The notes: generated by a model from the letters alone, not told the origin. A DNA stretch of 64,000 nucleotides from Monarcha castaneiventris obscurior (GCA_026261815.1 JAMPIT010000682.1:940001-1004000), one strand, 5' to 3'; numbered from the stretch's first letter, positions 11,927 to 26,772 are shown. Made by a program: numbers and translations.

Positions 11927-14900
11927 ATATAGAGGATCTGTAGAGGAAAAAGAAAAGTATTGGTTCTGTTAAAACTGAGGTATGTGGACCTAGCCTCATC
12001 CAATACAGATCTTTCTTTTTAGAAAAGCTGTTGTTCAAACTATGGATGGTATCTGTAATCCTTCACATAGAGCAGAAAGGCACTTTCCCTGCATCCATAC
12101 AATCTAAACAGTATAAACAGAGTGGAAGTGCTGAAAGCCTATACCTAGATAAATAAAATCAGGAAACCTGTCCAAAAGTCTCTAGTATACTCAGAAATAG
12201 ACGTCTGACAGGGTGAGGAAAACAGCTTCATGGTTACTTCTGGGTGGGCTTGCATTTCAGCAGCCATAATGATTTGTCATTAATCCTTGCTCTCGAAAGC
12301 TGGCTCCAGAAATGAAAAGGTACATAGGCAACACTCATCAAACCATGACGTGGGAAACTCTCCTGTTCTGCTGTGGAAAAGGTCAGTTCTGCCATGAGTT
12401 GCTACATAATACCTTGGCACTGGATGGCTTTAATATTGTTGGTGACAAAATGGTCTAAACCCATCAAGCAGAGTACAGGGAGAGGCAATGAGCTACACTA
12501 GAGTAAGGAATATTGTTAGGTATTCAAGCAATTTGAAAGGATTTATCAAATGGCTTTATGAAGAGGAAGTGATCTGCAGATCAGTACTCCTCCTTTTTCA
12601 GCTACCAGTACTAAAAAAGGAACTATTCTTGCATGCCCAAGGAACCATTGGAATTGATTGCAGAAAAGGGCTTTTTATTCTGTTCTTGTATTTCTCTCTG
12701 ATTTTTTTTTTTCTGGTGGGGGATGGGGCTTGGAACAGGTAAGAACTGCAAGGAGGATTTGAAAGGGGCTTTAAATAAAAGTAAATAGATTGTCCTCCTA
12801 TTTTCCATTAGTGAATCATCAAGTTATTTTTCTTATTCTTCTCCACAAAGAGAAAAAGAAGTAAATTAGATTACTCACAATCAGCTCTCTGGATTTTTAA
12901 TTTGAAAACTTGCAGAAGAGAATTTCAAAGAGAAAACTCTCCTACTATTTAATTTGGCCTGTGTGAAAGAAACTCCCCCAGAAGTTAACCTCCATGAGAG
13001 CAGACTTCAGGCAGCTGATCTTCTTCCAGTGTGATTGCAAGGAAGTGCACTTGGAATGCCTGAACAGTGTTGCTGTGAATAAAACAACATAAAGCCAGCA
13101 GTGTGCCCTTGTGGTGAAGGCAGCCAAGCACATGCTGGGCTCTGTTGCAGCCAGCAGGTCCAGGGCACTGATAATTCTTTGCCCTGCACTAGGGAGGGCA
13201 CCTCTGGTGAACTGAGTCTGCTTCTGCTAATGCTGATACTAACGTGCAGACAAAAAAAAATCCTTTCTTCACCTCTAATGTTGATGAAGCCTTTTAATGC
13301 TAGCATAACCCACACTTCCCAGACACTTCCCAAGAGGATTAAGACAAGGACCTTTTACTCTGAGAGTTACATGGGCCATGGTGAGTGCTATGTGGGGATT
13401 TTTGTGCAGTTTATACCATTTAACTGTGAACTCTTATCTTGGATATCAGTACCAAGGAGCCTAGCAAGGGCTGCTGAATCAGTGTTCAGTGCTGAGACAA
13501 AACATGCTATACCTGGGCTACTAGAACTCTTGTTATTCCAGATTTCAGTGGTAAATAATTATTTTCTAAACACATTGGGGACTTCCTAGTCTTTATATAC
13601 TGCTGTATGTGGTATTTCTGCATTATCTATTTCTTTCAGGCAAGAAGTTTCCCTGTCTGTGTCGATCTTCAGGCTATATTTAGCAAATTGTGGTTTTGTT
13701 TATTATTTGTCTGCCTGCTGCTATGTAACCAGCAACACACGGAACGATCAATGAAATTCCACAGAACTTTATATTGTGCCCAACTCAAAACTTTCATTTT
13801 AATTACTGTGTACACAAGCATTTTCCTGCTTTGATAACACCCATTTTCTATATGGTCCAGAGAGAAGCTCAGAAAAGCTGAGAGCATTGCATCATATGGT
13901 AAATTTACACTGCGTTTAAATAATTGCTAGTGAGATATCTAGGGCCAACATACCAGAGTGCCTCAGGGAAATCAGCTGCATTTTTGTGCACAGCCCATTC
14001 AGGGTGGGTTAATGGATGTGATTTCACATTAAAGGAAGTGATTGGTCCATGTTTACAGTAAGAACTACAATGACTAAAAACAATATTCTTGATGAGGTAG
14101 CCTGTAAACTAGATGTGGGGAAAGGAAAGATGAAACAAAAATCACAACTCCTCAACAGATTTAAAGCTCTGGTTTTATATTTTCTTACTTGGACCACTGC
14201 AGCATGCCTTCTTGCTTGATTACACCTGACAATGACCCTTCCTGGGAGAAGGAAAGTTTTGGCAACAGGCAGATAGAGCTTGGAATGCTAAACAGAAGAA
14301 AAAAAACTACAGGGAAAAAAAAAAAAAAAAGCCCTAAGGCATAGAATTCTACCTAAGGCATAGCACTCTAAAATGACAAGGTAGGAGGAGAAAAAAATCA
14401 TCTTATGCCAACCATGTTTAAGAAAGAAAAGCAGCAATGTGCAGTGCAGCCTTCTGGCACCAAGAAATCCAGATGGTAAACAGAAGAGGCATCTCCTTTT
14501 TACACAGCTACTCCATGCACAAAAATGTTTTATGGTAACTCCTTTCTGCTTATCCAACTTTGCTGTTCACCATAAAAGACAAAATACAGAAAATACCAGC
14601 AGGATTTTTTTTTTAACAGGTGGTTAAACTTTGCACAAGCGGGATATTTTTTTTACCTATGCAAATTGATTAGAAGGCATTATTAAAAATGTTCTGAAAA
14701 CCTCAAATCGAGATTCTATAGAAAAAGGAACAATTTTCAAGTTGTAAAAAAAACCCATCCAAAGCAAGAATAAATAAAAAAGCAAAGCAAAAAAAAAACC
14801 CCAACCTTCTCATTCTGTTGCAAAGCCTAACTAAAAATAGTGATAGAATACAGAAGTGGTGCTAGCAATGGTAAATTTAATGCCTGCTTTATGGGACTAA

Positions 14901-15116
14901 AGTAGCAGCCAAACATCATGAATAAAGATCTGTTCTGCCATATCAGAAAGCCTGTGAAAGCATACTGTCACCATGGCAACGCTGTGGCATTTATAGGAAC
15001 CGTTAGAGATTAACAACCAGTGATGCTGCTCCTAAAAAAAAATATATATATCTGTATATATATATATGTATATAAAATTGACTGCACATACATTAAGCAT
15101 CAGTGAGACCATTCAA
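11927..15116. other. Intergenic, nothing recognised
   Basis: Contains A-runs near 14312-14330 and several short direct repeats (for example CCTAAGGCATAG at about 14333 and 14352). The frame at 13101-13589 is 162 codons long but has no recognisable domain and an unbiased composition. Confidence 0.55.
15044..15075. repeat. Imperfect (TA)n repeat
   Basis: Alternating TA runs broken by CTG and ATG, directly upstream of the CR1 fragment at 15117. Confidence 0.85.
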
Positions 15117-15290
15117 ACCTCATGAAGCTCCAAAAGGCCAAGTGCTGGGTCCTGCACATGGGTTGGGGCAATTCCAGGCACAAATGTGGGCTGGGTGGAG
15201 AAGGGATGGAGAGCAGCCCTGAGGAGAAGGGCTTGGGGGTGCTGGTGGATAAGAGGCTGGACATGCAGATGCTGCACCACTATTTATCCC
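15117..15290 (+). mobile_element. CR1 LINE internal fragment
   Basis: The plus strand reads MKLQKAKCWVLHMGWGN, then EGMESSPEEKGLGVLVDKRL, which is the CR1 segment downstream of the reverse-transcriptase core. The match fades after about 15285 and no CR1 3' tail follows, so the copy is truncated at both ends. Confidence 0.85.
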
Positions 15291-16919
15291 ACAGTAAAAA
15301 CCAGAATTCATACAAAATAGAAAGAGGTGTGATAGGACTCTCTGTGTTTCACCATTTTATTAGAAGTGAAGGATGCATTTTCTACTCCAAACTAGCACGA
15401 GGTCACTTCAACATGGAAAACACTTCACGCATCCTGCTTTAGTGCTGATAATAAGTCTTCTTTGTCTCTGCTGCATTGAAAAAGACCTTTCACTCCTCTA
15501 TGCTCCTTCTAGACCATGAAGATGGTAATACAGGTGTTTAAGGGCATGATGGGGATTGTTCACTGGTGTGCCAAGAAGGGAAAATAGAGAAATTCCTGTA
15601 GTGTCAGCTGCTTTTAGAGTGAGGCTGACAAAAGAAGAGGAGCCATGGCAGCTTCACATGTTAATGCTGCAGAAATTTCGCCAAATATATCTATTAAAAG
15701 AGCACAGAAGTCTGCAGCAGAACTCCAGAAGCACTGAAAACAGGATGTGCCAGGTGGGAAACCAACAGTTTTATTTTCATGCAGACTACATCAGTGCGAA
15801 TAGAACATTTGCCATAAGCACAGACATATGACTAAGTGTATTTAAATAAACCAGGATGAAAAAAAAAAAATAGAATCTGTGTAGAAGAAAATTCAGGTCA
15901 CTGCCACAATCCCAGTCTTGCTGTAGATCAAAGGTTTTCATCTTCTTCCATGCAGTTGGTGGGAGTCTGTGGGCTGCTTCTCTGTGGTCATGGACATGTG
16001 CAAGTTTGTTGATTTTTGAGCCAAATTTAATATAAGTTTCTACAAAACAGTCTCCAGATGAGAGAAGAAGTTACAATTCCTTAGCTAGGCTCCTTGAAAT
16101 TATCCCATGAGATCACAACTCCTGTGGGTAGGTGTAAAACCTCTCTGTAGGGCTCTAAATATGCAAAATCCTTGTGGACCCATCCCAATGGGCTCACGGG
16201 CCAGGTAGACACATATCAGGTACCTCCAGGCCTTCTTCAGGGGGTGTGTGTAGTAACAGAAAATGAATTTATGCTTCATGGACCACTTTCTCAAAATTAA
16301 GCATTACACATTTGCTCAGAGTTCACAGCAGATAGAACAAAAAAAAGAATACAAATAAGACAAGTTTTTTATTCATATTTCCTTTCATTCACACAAAACC
16401 CTCTTTTTGGAAATGTTAATTTAAAGTGCATTCAGCACTACAAACCCCATCTCTGATTTCGGAAGAGGAAGTTTGCCCTGAGAACAATGCAGTGCTGTAA
16501 ATCTACCAAACAAGTGAGAAGCAGAGGAGGACGGCACCATAAAGACACCAAACAAGGAGATAGAGCAGGAACAAGCAGTTGATAAGGCCAAGCAAGGATC
16601 TGGGTTGAACTTCTGTGCTAACCTGTAGTCACTGGCACAGCAAAGTTCATACCCATCAGCTGTAAATGCTCCTTACTCACATAACCCCCTTCCCCCATAG
16701 AGCATGAGGGGTAAAATCAGTGGTATTTAAAAGAAAGTGAGAAAATGTTTAGCCAATTAATGTAGTTTAATATTGTTTCCTGCAGGGGAGACGTTGATCT
16801 GTCACAGATTGAAGGGTGTAAAAGTGGGTAGCTTGCATGCAGGGAGGGTGCTGGCTTTGAGGATTTACCCCAGCACCCATCTCTGCTCAGACAGGGAGTA
16901 AACAAGTATCTCTTCTTCA

Positions 16920-16943
16920 TCTGTCTATCTCTCTATCTGTCTG

Positions 16944-17023
<80 letters not shown>

Positions 17024-17040
17024 CTATCTATCTATCTTCT
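16920..17040. repeat. (TCTA)n tetranucleotide microsatellite
   Basis: About 28 TCTA units, starting with interrupted CTGT and CTCT variants and ending with two CTTCTATC interruptions. The central block from about 16940 to 17020 is pure. Confidence 0.97.
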
Positions 17041-19719
17041 TGCACTCTGTGTAAAACCCATATTTGGGACAACACTGACTGCAGCACAGAAGCAGTGTCA
17101 GGGCTGTTCTCACACACACGCCCCAGACAGCAGAATCCCATCTCAGCTCCCTGCTGTTAGTCCAGTACTTTCATTTAAAGGTCATGGCTGAGATATAAAA
17201 CTCTTGAAATCCTCGCTGGAGTAAAACAGCTTTGCTCCCTGGTGTCTTCCAACAAAGAGTTTTTGCCTGTCCTTATTTGGCCTTATCTCTTCACAGTAAC
17301 CCTTTCACTTAAACTCCTTTTACTGACACTGAAGAAACTAACACAAATGTGATATTTAAAAAAAAAATTACCTTAAAAAAATGACACATATCCCCTCTAA
17401 TTCTGCATCATGTATAGTCTATTTGCTTTAATCAAGTCAAGAAATATTAATTCCAAAAAGCATTTTTAAAGATAGAACAGGATTTTCTACAGAAACTGAT
17501 AGAATAAAAAAAAAGGGCATACCTACCAGAGTGATGTGGAGCTGCAGAGTACAGCTGCATTAGCACACAGGCCCTCCCTTTCCAATCTCATTAATATTTC
17601 AGCCTTTCCAGAGCAAATACATATCCTTGTGAGGCATAGTGATGTGCCAGAGACTCCTTTGAGGGCTGGAATAATTATCTTTCCATTCAAAGTCTGGTCT
17701 GGTTTCTCAAAAGGAGAAAAGAGAAAGTGAGGTGTCACGAGACTGAATTACCATCAAGTTTTCTGAAAGCTTCTGCTGGACTTTGGGAGTGTGATGGAAA
17801 AATTCTCTGCTGCAGTGGGGGAACTGGTGTGAATTTCTTATCTTTGCTACAGTAAATTTAGCAATATCCACAGATACACTGACTTGAAGTGACTGCCCAG
17901 CAGTGTTAAATCACCCTTAATAGATTGCCTTATCCCAGTGGTTTACAAAAATACCTCCTTAGGATGCTTCCAAACATACCAGAGATGCTGGCCAGCCAAG
18001 TTCTCCAAAATAGTCCTCAGTTAGCAGCTTCCAAACTCCACACAGGAATCAAATTTCCTCACTTGAACACTGTTCCACATTCCCTTGATCAGAGTCATCA
18101 CCTCCCCCTTTGGGGTGCAATTATGAGCAAATGTCTTTCCCTTTCAAAAGAAAATAAAATTTATGGAGCCTTCAAATAAACAGAGCCTGACACGGGAGAG
18201 AAGTCCCAGGCGAGTGGGAGAAACACTGTTACTGCTTCTTCATAAATATTGTCAATACATGGCTTTAGGCAGCACCAACAGGAACATGTCTTACACACCA
18301 CACTGTCACTGCCTTTGGGAAATTACCTGAAAGCTTTTGTTTGCTATGATCTGGGTGCCCTGGCACTGACAGATGTGCAGCTAGCACCAGTGCCTCCTGG
18401 CTTCTGGAGGAGGGGGCTGTGTTCTTGTCTCCTCCTGCCCAAGTTATCTGCCAAAGGTTATCACCCCTGCAGTGAGCTGTGCTCGTATTTCAGTGGTGAC
18501 AAGTCACAGCCCAGCTCCTTTAGGTGAGCTCGTCAGGGAGCTGTGTTTGGGGCTCTGGTTGCTCTGCTGTGAACTGTGATAGCCAGAGTTCAGAGCCACT
18601 CCTCCTTCCACTGCCTCTGCTACAAATAGCGGCAACCTTTACCCGATGGACGGGGCATTCAGCAAAGGGAAATAAATAACTCCAAGTGCCACAGCTAGAG
18701 CCAGAGCCTTGGCTTGGATGAGTCAGCACAGCCCCAGCTGTACCAGCTTACACCGCTGGCTTTGTTTCTCTGCTTGCAGACTGCCAGCCAAAGCACAAAG
18801 GAAAACCTCCCAAATGCTCGTCATTATTAGAGCAGAAACGAAACAGCTACATCCAAAGCTTTGCCTGAAAAGAGGCAGCATGTACCTCCCCACTCCATGC
18901 TGTTTAAGAAGCCTGGTAGCACTGGGAACCTTTTCAAGACTCATCTGTGTGCAGGAGTGTGGTCTTTTCCCTCCTGGCAGGACACCAGATGCTGTTACCT
19001 CTGTAATATTCCGGTGCTGCTCGACAATGCTTGCAAATATCCACTTGGACTACAAGTAGATCCACTAAATTTTAAGCAATCTTTAAAACCTTTCTTTCCC
19101 TGATCAGTCCTGCAGACAGGTTTTTGTTTACATCGACTTCCAAGAATGGGTCTTCCTTGTACAAATGCAGTCAAAGACATTTATAGATGAAGACGTGCAG
19201 TGGTTATTTGTGGATTCTTACCACCAATGTTTCAGTCGTATAAACCAAATAAACAGAGTGAGTGAATGCTGGAAACACAAGGTTTGAAACACATGCAAGA
19301 TTGAAATTCATTTGCATAAGCTACTGCAGGAACAAAGCAAAAATCTATGTTAGCAGAAATCAGTTTGGGCAGAAAAAGACGAAGACAGGCCAAAATAATT
19401 GTATATCTTATTTGCTGCAAAGATTACAGCGACTTTCTCATATTATGCACTGGTTAATGCTAAGTATTAATCACTGCTTAATGCTAAGAAAGATAATCTT
19501 AATGAATATGTGGGAAAACAGGGAGGATTTTTTTTCTCTGGAAGTGTTCTACATCTTTCAGTCTTATCTTACAGAATGGGACACTTCCTTACTTGTATTT
19601 GGAGTGTGGGATATAGAGTAAGAAGAGCCCTGGAGAGCTTGAAAAGCTAAATTGTACCTTTCTCTACAGACTCTTGTTAGTGTAAAAAGGCTGTGCAAGA
19701 GATGATGTAGAGATCACTT

Positions 19720-19755
19720 GATGTGATCTCTTAGCTTTTTATAAGAGATCACATC
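19720..19755. repeat. Perfect 14-bp inverted repeat (hairpin)
   Basis: GATGTGATCTCTTA at 19720-19733 is the exact reverse complement of TAAGAGATCACATC at 19742-19755, with an eight-base loop. A further overlapping copy of the arm, AGAGATCAC at 19709-19717, pairs with 19723-19731, so three related arms compete. The sequence is not a known RNA gene to my eye. Confidence 0.85.
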
Positions 19756-20898
19756 CAGTGCATTCTGAAGAAAAGTTCTCCTAATGCAAACTTTTATGTT
19801 TTTCACAGTGAGGAGATTCATTAATCCGCTTTCAAGAACTTCATTTGGTTTTGTATTTAATTAAAATAATTTTGTGCATATTTGTACGTTGCAACTTCTG
19901 CAATATTTGGAAAATAGAAACAAAATAAGGAGAAATCCTGGGATATTTCTTTACCAGGGTGCTAAATAAACCTCCATAAATCTGGTCTTTTAGCAAAAGC
20001 ATTGCTGAAGGATGCATGAACTACAGCTGATCCTACTCTAAGCTGGCGGGGAGAGGCTTGAAAAGCAATTGTAGCTGTGGTTTTATACACAATGACCAAA
20101 AATGTTTGGATGTGGGATGGACCAGGATCTGCTGCAGGCTGACAAAAATCATGTGCCCCCCACGATGGAAGGCAGCAGCCACTGCAGCATTTATGAAGGA
20201 GAGGCATAAATAATTTGTGTTTGAAATGAGAATAGAGTTTGGAAGGCAGCCTGAGGCAAGTCAAGTAGCAGTTTCGTTCAAGGTCAAATGTTTCCTCTTC
20301 TTGCTTAAAACCAGAGTCAAGCTTGCATACACAGTTAGCAAGGAAATATTTTTTATATCACCAGATCTGCCACATCAAGAGAATTGCCAGGATTTGGGAT
20401 TCAACTTGGCTGCTTCCAGACAGCAGAGCATATGCTGTGCTAGTGCCTGCCTGGCATGTCTGCTCCCTAAAATGTCTGTCTGGGTGTCTGCCCACCTCTG
20501 TTTTCTCCTCCTTTCACACTGGATCTTCCCTCCAGTGGGAAGGAGGTGCTGCTGGATGCCACAGATAGTCTAGGCCTGATTGTTGGCACCACTGAATTCA
20601 CCTGCAAAGTGTTCCCAGGAAAAGAAATGCCTCAAAACTGGTTGAAGAACAGCGGTGTGTCAGCTGAACCTCGTGTTAGTGGTAGGAGGGAGGAAAAGAA
20701 ATACAGCACAAAGCAGTATAAAGCGTGGACAGGTGAAACTTCCACAGGATTACAACCACTCTGTCAGTGGACTGGGGTCAGTAAAGATTTATAAACCTCA
20801 GTAATAGCAATAACTCAGCTACCAACTGATTAAAAATGCAAAGGGCTGGCTAATTGAGCTAAAACTTTAGGAATATTCTGTTTCATTAAGCCACCTTT

Positions 20899-20919
20899 TT
20901 TGTTTGTTTGTTTGTTTTC
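20899..20919. repeat. (TTTG)n short repeat
   Basis: Five TTTG units in intergenic sequence. Confidence 0.85.
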
Positions 20920-23544
20920 TGAGGGGGTGGTCACCTGGTGAAGGAAATACAGAATTCTGGTGATAAATAACATGGGTACTAAAAAAGAAGGAAGATATAA
21001 ACTGAGGCAGTGTACCACTGCAGCCAGAGGTGGTGGTGCCCCATTCCAGAAGACCTCTGGCATTCTGGCTACAGGAAGCTTTTCGGTGCACACAGTATGT
21101 CACAGCCTTTAATGTTATTTAAGCATTATACACACATCATACACAGTTAAAAGTCTTTCCTAAAACTGCAATCACACAAGACAGTAACTGTGCTGGCTTT
21201 CACAGATCAAACTGTTTCAGAGAAAGGTTTTCCTGTCATTTTTTTCTAGGCATTATCTGAATGCATTTAACAACCATGGGAGAAAACTGCAGCACATGGA
21301 AAATCTGTGAGTGCCAGGAAAGATCAGCTTTTGATAGCTAGTTTTAAATGGCAAAACTTAGAATAGACAAAGGATGCTGTACACAATATCTTTCCAGTTT
21401 TGAAGAAACTTGATTTTAAAAAGATAAACGTAGTTAATGGCTCAGTGATAAGCACATGCAGTCCGTTATTTTCCTTTTGGGATCAGACTAAACACCTGAT
21501 GGGGATAATACCTATTCATACTTGTGTGTCACTCCACCCCTGTTGCTGCAACACACCACACATACTCTGAGACACAGAAGCTCTGGGGCTGCCCTTCAGC
21601 TGCCATAGATTGCCCCAGTATAATCAGAGGTACACCCAGGCTAGCAATGGTGAGGTCCTGGTAACTCCAGAAACTGTTGAAGGCACCCAGGCTGAGCTGT
21701 GACACACACAATGTATGTCTGCATGAATTCAAAGCAAATATTTTAACTGGGAGCATTAACAGTGGAACAACCAACCATACAGAGTGGCAGCACCTATTTA
21801 TTGCTATTTCTTGACAGGGCATTCGCTGCATAATGTTCTGTGTAAATTATGTGCAACAAGTAGAAAACAAGCAAGTTCAAAGGAGGAATGGGACCAGCAG
21901 AAAACCATTGTAGGCACAGGGGCCTGCAGTCTTGCTGAGTAGACTCATGGACTCATATCCTGCTACTGCACATAGTTACATAGTTCTGCTGGCTTAACAA
22001 CCACTTACACGTCTGGCCTTTCAAAATTTGGTGGATAAAAATCACAATTAAGCAATAAACACATCCAAGAGGATATTCTCCTCTCTCTTTTAGGTCAACA
22101 CCCAGGGATTTCTTTTGCCCTTCTGGTTCACCTGAGATGGACTGGCCGGATCTGTGCAGGCCCGTGACGACCCTGGGTGCTCCACAGCACAACCCTGATA
22201 TGCAGGTATCCTATATTAGTGGAGCAATTGGTTTTCCATTGTGAAATATCTCATGGAATGTAGCAAGCACACAGCTGTGCCAAGACCATGTGCAGGATTT
22301 TCCTATACCACCCATACTAGTTTCACTGATTACTCACTTCCTTAGCTACAAAAACACATGGCAAGTTTCTTCAGGCTCAAACATCTGTACACAAACTATT
22401 TGGGCAAAGATGTTTCCATTCACTCACACCTCAGTTACTGTGACTGACATCTTAAACCTACCTTAAGCAAACAAAACCTGATTACAGAAAACACCAGGCC
22501 AACAAATTAAATTACATCCCTCCACAACGTACCCTGTACTGTAATTCGCTGCACAATCTAAATGGATACAACAGCACTGCCCTTTTCACCTATGCTTCAT
22601 GCTTTTCTTCTTGAAAATTCGATATCAGGCTGACATTGCCCTCCTCCTGCAGGCACGCATTCCCCTTCTTTGAACAGCTTTTAAAGACAGATCTCTGTGT
22701 GCAAAAAAACCCCTCTTGGTGCACCATTCAGCTGTTGGCATTGTTAAAGGAGATTGATGGGTTTGATTTCAACAATAAAACAGTGCTAGAAATGGATGTG
22801 TTCTTTTTTTCTAGAGACCCTCCCCAATACCATTTTACTTAATGAATGCACTGTGGAATGTTTAAAATGCAAACTCCCCTTTAAATGTGCACACATAATA
22901 TTTTGAATTCATTTACATAAGCGGTGTGAGGATGATTTAGACATAAAAAAAGTCAAAGTCATCCTAAATGCTTGAAATACTCACTGCATTTGCTAAAGAG
23001 GTTGCCAGCTTTATGAGATACCTCCTATGAGGATCTGGACATGAGAATCTGTGAAAATTCAATGTATTTGCACCAATGAGGAATCTGTGCAATAGTTTGA
23101 AATGTGCACCCCACTGTCTGCTTTTCTTCCACTTTGTACACTCTTCTTTCCAAAACAGGGTGTGCAGATACACAGACATCAGTACTGCAACCCTTCTCCA
23201 CAGCAAACACCTCAAATATGTACTAGTAATAACCAAAAATGCTAAAGCTTTGGAAGGCAGCAACATGGCTGACAGCCAGATGAATCAGCAAGTTGAAAAC
23301 TTGTTATCTTACCAGCCATAAATCCACACCAAAACAATATTTGCAGCTCTAAATCTCAAGAAATGGGTTTTATACTACTATTTTTGGTATCAGTGAAAGA
23401 AAAACTGTAATATACTTTCTATAAGATAAACAGGGAATGCACAACAATATAGTCAGTACACATTAATTTAATTGTTGCTACTTTTAAGCCTGATGTCAGT
23501 ATTTTGCCCTGCTACATAGGACATAATAGACAGTAATAGCTGCT

Positions 23545-23615
23545 TTATTAACTAAATGAATTAAATACATTTAAATTAAATAAATTGAATAAATTTATTA
23601 AATACATGAAGAAAA
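23545..23615. repeat. AT-rich AAATTAAAT-like low-complexity tract
   Basis: Repeated variants of AAATTAAATA and AAATACAT over about 70 bp with almost no G or C. Confidence 0.75.
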
Positions 23616-24532
23616 TTAGACAACTTCAGTGGAACAGATACCTTCATCCAGTTGAGAAGGAACTTGAACCATTTCCCACAGCAGTTAGAGGTAGTTACAA
23701 ATATCTTTAGTTTCCATTCTTCTGCACTTATATTTCTAAACATAAATGATCAGGGACTGTCAAAGGAGTGGTGAATACACAATTAGAATTTAAGACATAG
23801 AATTTTACATGAAAAAAGCCCCATAAATTCAATTGAAAGTCCTATTTGTGTGTAAGAAGCAATCAGCTCACAGTGCTGTCTTTTTCTTAAAGTGAGGCTA
23901 TAATTTCAGCCCTGCCTCAGCAGCTCTGCAGTGGATCCTGCCTGGCTGAGTACAGCAGCCACCCTGAAGATGGTCTGAAACCTTCTTCAGCAGAACATTA
24001 ACATTCAAAAGGTGTACAGAAAAAACCACAAACAAAAATAAAAGATGAAAAAACCCACAGGGTATTCTCATATCTTCACACAATCAGACCAAAAATCTGC
24101 TTTTCTCTTCTACTCTGTTGATTGGTGCCAGTAATCTCTCTGTTTAACTGCAACGAACACAGCTTGTATCAGTCATTCTGAATACTGATGACAATTTATG
24201 GTCTTCAGACAAATTCCCCATTCCCTTACACACCTTAAGATATAGTGGGTGATATGGATGCCTATGGTGTACTTTAGAAAATAACCTGACCATGCAATGG
24301 GAGAGGTATAGTCAGTAACATTTGCTGCTTCACTTCTGGACTTCTCTCTAGGTATTTTTGCCCTGGGAGCTTTACTTGTTTCCATGTCCTAAAGCTGCCC
24401 TTGATCTAGCTGCTTTTCATTTTGAGGGGAAATATATAACTAAAGCAAAAATCTCCCGGGTTTCCTTTCCCATGAGAAAAATGAAGTCAGTTTTAGAATG
24501 TCAGCCAGTTAGGCTGATTAAAAAAAAGTAAG

Positions 24533-24556
24533 GGTTTTTTTTTTTTTTTTTTTTTA
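24533..24556. repeat. Poly-T tract
   Basis: A T run of about 22 bases; a second run of about 16 lies at 24631-24646. Confidence 0.85.
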
Positions 24557-26739
24557 CTGAGAGTTTCTACTTAAAAGTAGACAAATAGATATATTCTCAC
24601 ACAGAGACCCCAGACCATTTTAGGCTGGTCATTTTTTTTTTTTTTTGTTGTCTTACAGGGAAGTTCACTTTTCAGATACCCCATATTTTCACGGGCCAAA
24701 GAAAGAACATGGGATACTATTCTTCTGTCATATTTCTTTTAGACCTCTCTTACAAACAATAGATTTGAACCTCACCAGCGCTATCTCCCCTTTTCTGCCC
24801 CATGAGGATTTTCCCGTGGAGGCATCTTTTATTTTTAAACATTAACTCTGTCAACGGCATTGTGGTTGTCAGGGTCAACCTCGTGGAGCGTGGGACTGTG
24901 GTTTTGTGCACGTAATAGGACAAAATATGCTCGCAGAGATGATGCAGAGCTGCCACCCAGATCACCACAGGGCAGAGATGGTCATTCTGTGGACACCCAT
25001 GTGCACCCTCTGGGTGGTCTGGCTTGAGACCGTTCACTGTCTGGCTTCTCAGGCTTTACACAAATGTAAACAAAAGGAGGAAAGCACCTCCTCCTGCTGT
25101 CACATAAAAACCTCTGTGCAAACCTCCCTTGGAGCCTTGTCCTTTGCAGGTAACCAGAGCTACCCAGGGGCCTGGGCCTGGCACACTCTCTGAGTGAACG
25201 TGACCATTATTTCAGCTGCCAGTGTGTCTCTTTGGAGAGCATTTACCCGAGAACACACCTCAGAAAAGCCACAAGATTGTCTGCTGTATTAATCCATTAA
25301 TCTCACATCATGGTATGCCTCTGCCTCTGCAGGAAAATTCTTCAGGAAGGATTTTCCAGCTCCTTGTTCTCGCTTCTCAGGATCTGTTTCTCTGGATGAG
25401 CTTCAAAAAGGGTGTCCCAGGGCCCCTTTGCTACAGGAGGCAACTTCTGGAAGGATAATTCACAAGGTTTAGAAACCCCTTCTTGTCTGGAAGATTCGTG
25501 ACAAGACTTGACAAAAGATGCTGTGCTGCATTCCCAGAAGATTTCTGGCATAGAGGTTTCATAATATTGGACAGAAGCTTTATATTTTCCTTTAGGTACT
25601 CTCAAATCACACAGGGTGTTACAGCCTCAGTAACACATTTCTGCAGGGCTGCTGCTCTGTGATCCAGGCAAGCTGGTACTCTTCCTGGGAGTACCTTTTT
25701 GTCAGGAAGAAACTTGCCATCACATGCTTCCCTTTGAACAACCCTCGTTGTGAAAAAATTGTTATCCACTCAGCTCTAAGAAACTCAGCAAGTCTGCAAA
25801 AAAAGAAGGAATGATTAATTTCTTAGAGGAAAAGCTATCATAACAATGAGAATCTCTAAATCCATAAATCTTATAAATGAAGGAACTCCCAAGGAAGGGG
25901 AGGTTTGCTCCTATCATTTTATATGCATTTTATATTAAGTATCTATTTGATTTAAAAAAAAAAAAAAAAGAACAAGAAATAATCTCAGGAGCCATCCTGT
26001 GAACATGTAAAAGCTGGAGGCTGCTGCCACAGCGTGAGCTGGACCTCAGAGGAGGCAGTGGACCTGCTAGGACCTCATCCCAGTTAAAGCAGGGGGCAGG
26101 AAATAAGAAGGAAAAACCCCAAGATGCCTCTGACCAAGCTGGTCAGAGAGGGGAGTCAGGAAAACAGTCCAGTGAGTTCCAGGAGTTATTAGACAGGCAG
26201 GGTTTGGGATTTCAGAGTTATGTTCATATAGTCCCCTTAATGTTGCTTTGGGCATCTGAAGTTTTTTGGGTGTGGCTTTTGGATTTCACAGATGCTACAG
26301 GGTCAGTTCTAGTAGGGTTTGCAGTGAGTGCATCATATCCTGCCTTCCACCACCAGAGATGGCAAACTACAATGTTCTTATTTGATTTGAAAACAGTGTA
26401 CTTCACAGATGCCTTTGAATGAAAATAATGTAACATTCCTCAATAAATACCATAAAAGATTGGTATTTCAGGTAATTTCCTACAGCACTGGTAATGGAGT
26501 GAATTTGCATCTCCAGGTATTTAACAGAAATGTTCCTTTAGTGCCCTTCAAAGAAAGCTTTTTCTTGAGCCAATGTCATTAAAATATTTTCCATAGCCTT
26601 GACTTGCTTTGCTATAAAGCTGTGTCTTACCCTTTTCGAAAATGGACACTTGAAGATAATTATATTTAATATTTAGATGAGCTTCAGTTCCAAACTCTAC
26701 CTCCATGTCAAAGAGTGTAAATAAAGGCAGCCTTTCAGG

Positions 26740-26740
26740 A

Positions 26741-26772
<32 letters not shown>

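Noticed and set aside
11446..12038. Long lysine-rich and phenylalanine-rich frames on both strands
   Set aside because: They are the translation of the AAAAG array, which lacks stops in every frame; there is no unique coding sequence beyond it.
13101..13589. 162-codon plus-strand frame
   Set aside because: No domain, overlaps a comparable antisense frame, and no supporting splice context.
16920..17040. CRISPR-like array
   Set aside because: The regularity is a plain TCTA microsatellite with no spacers; the genome is vertebrate.
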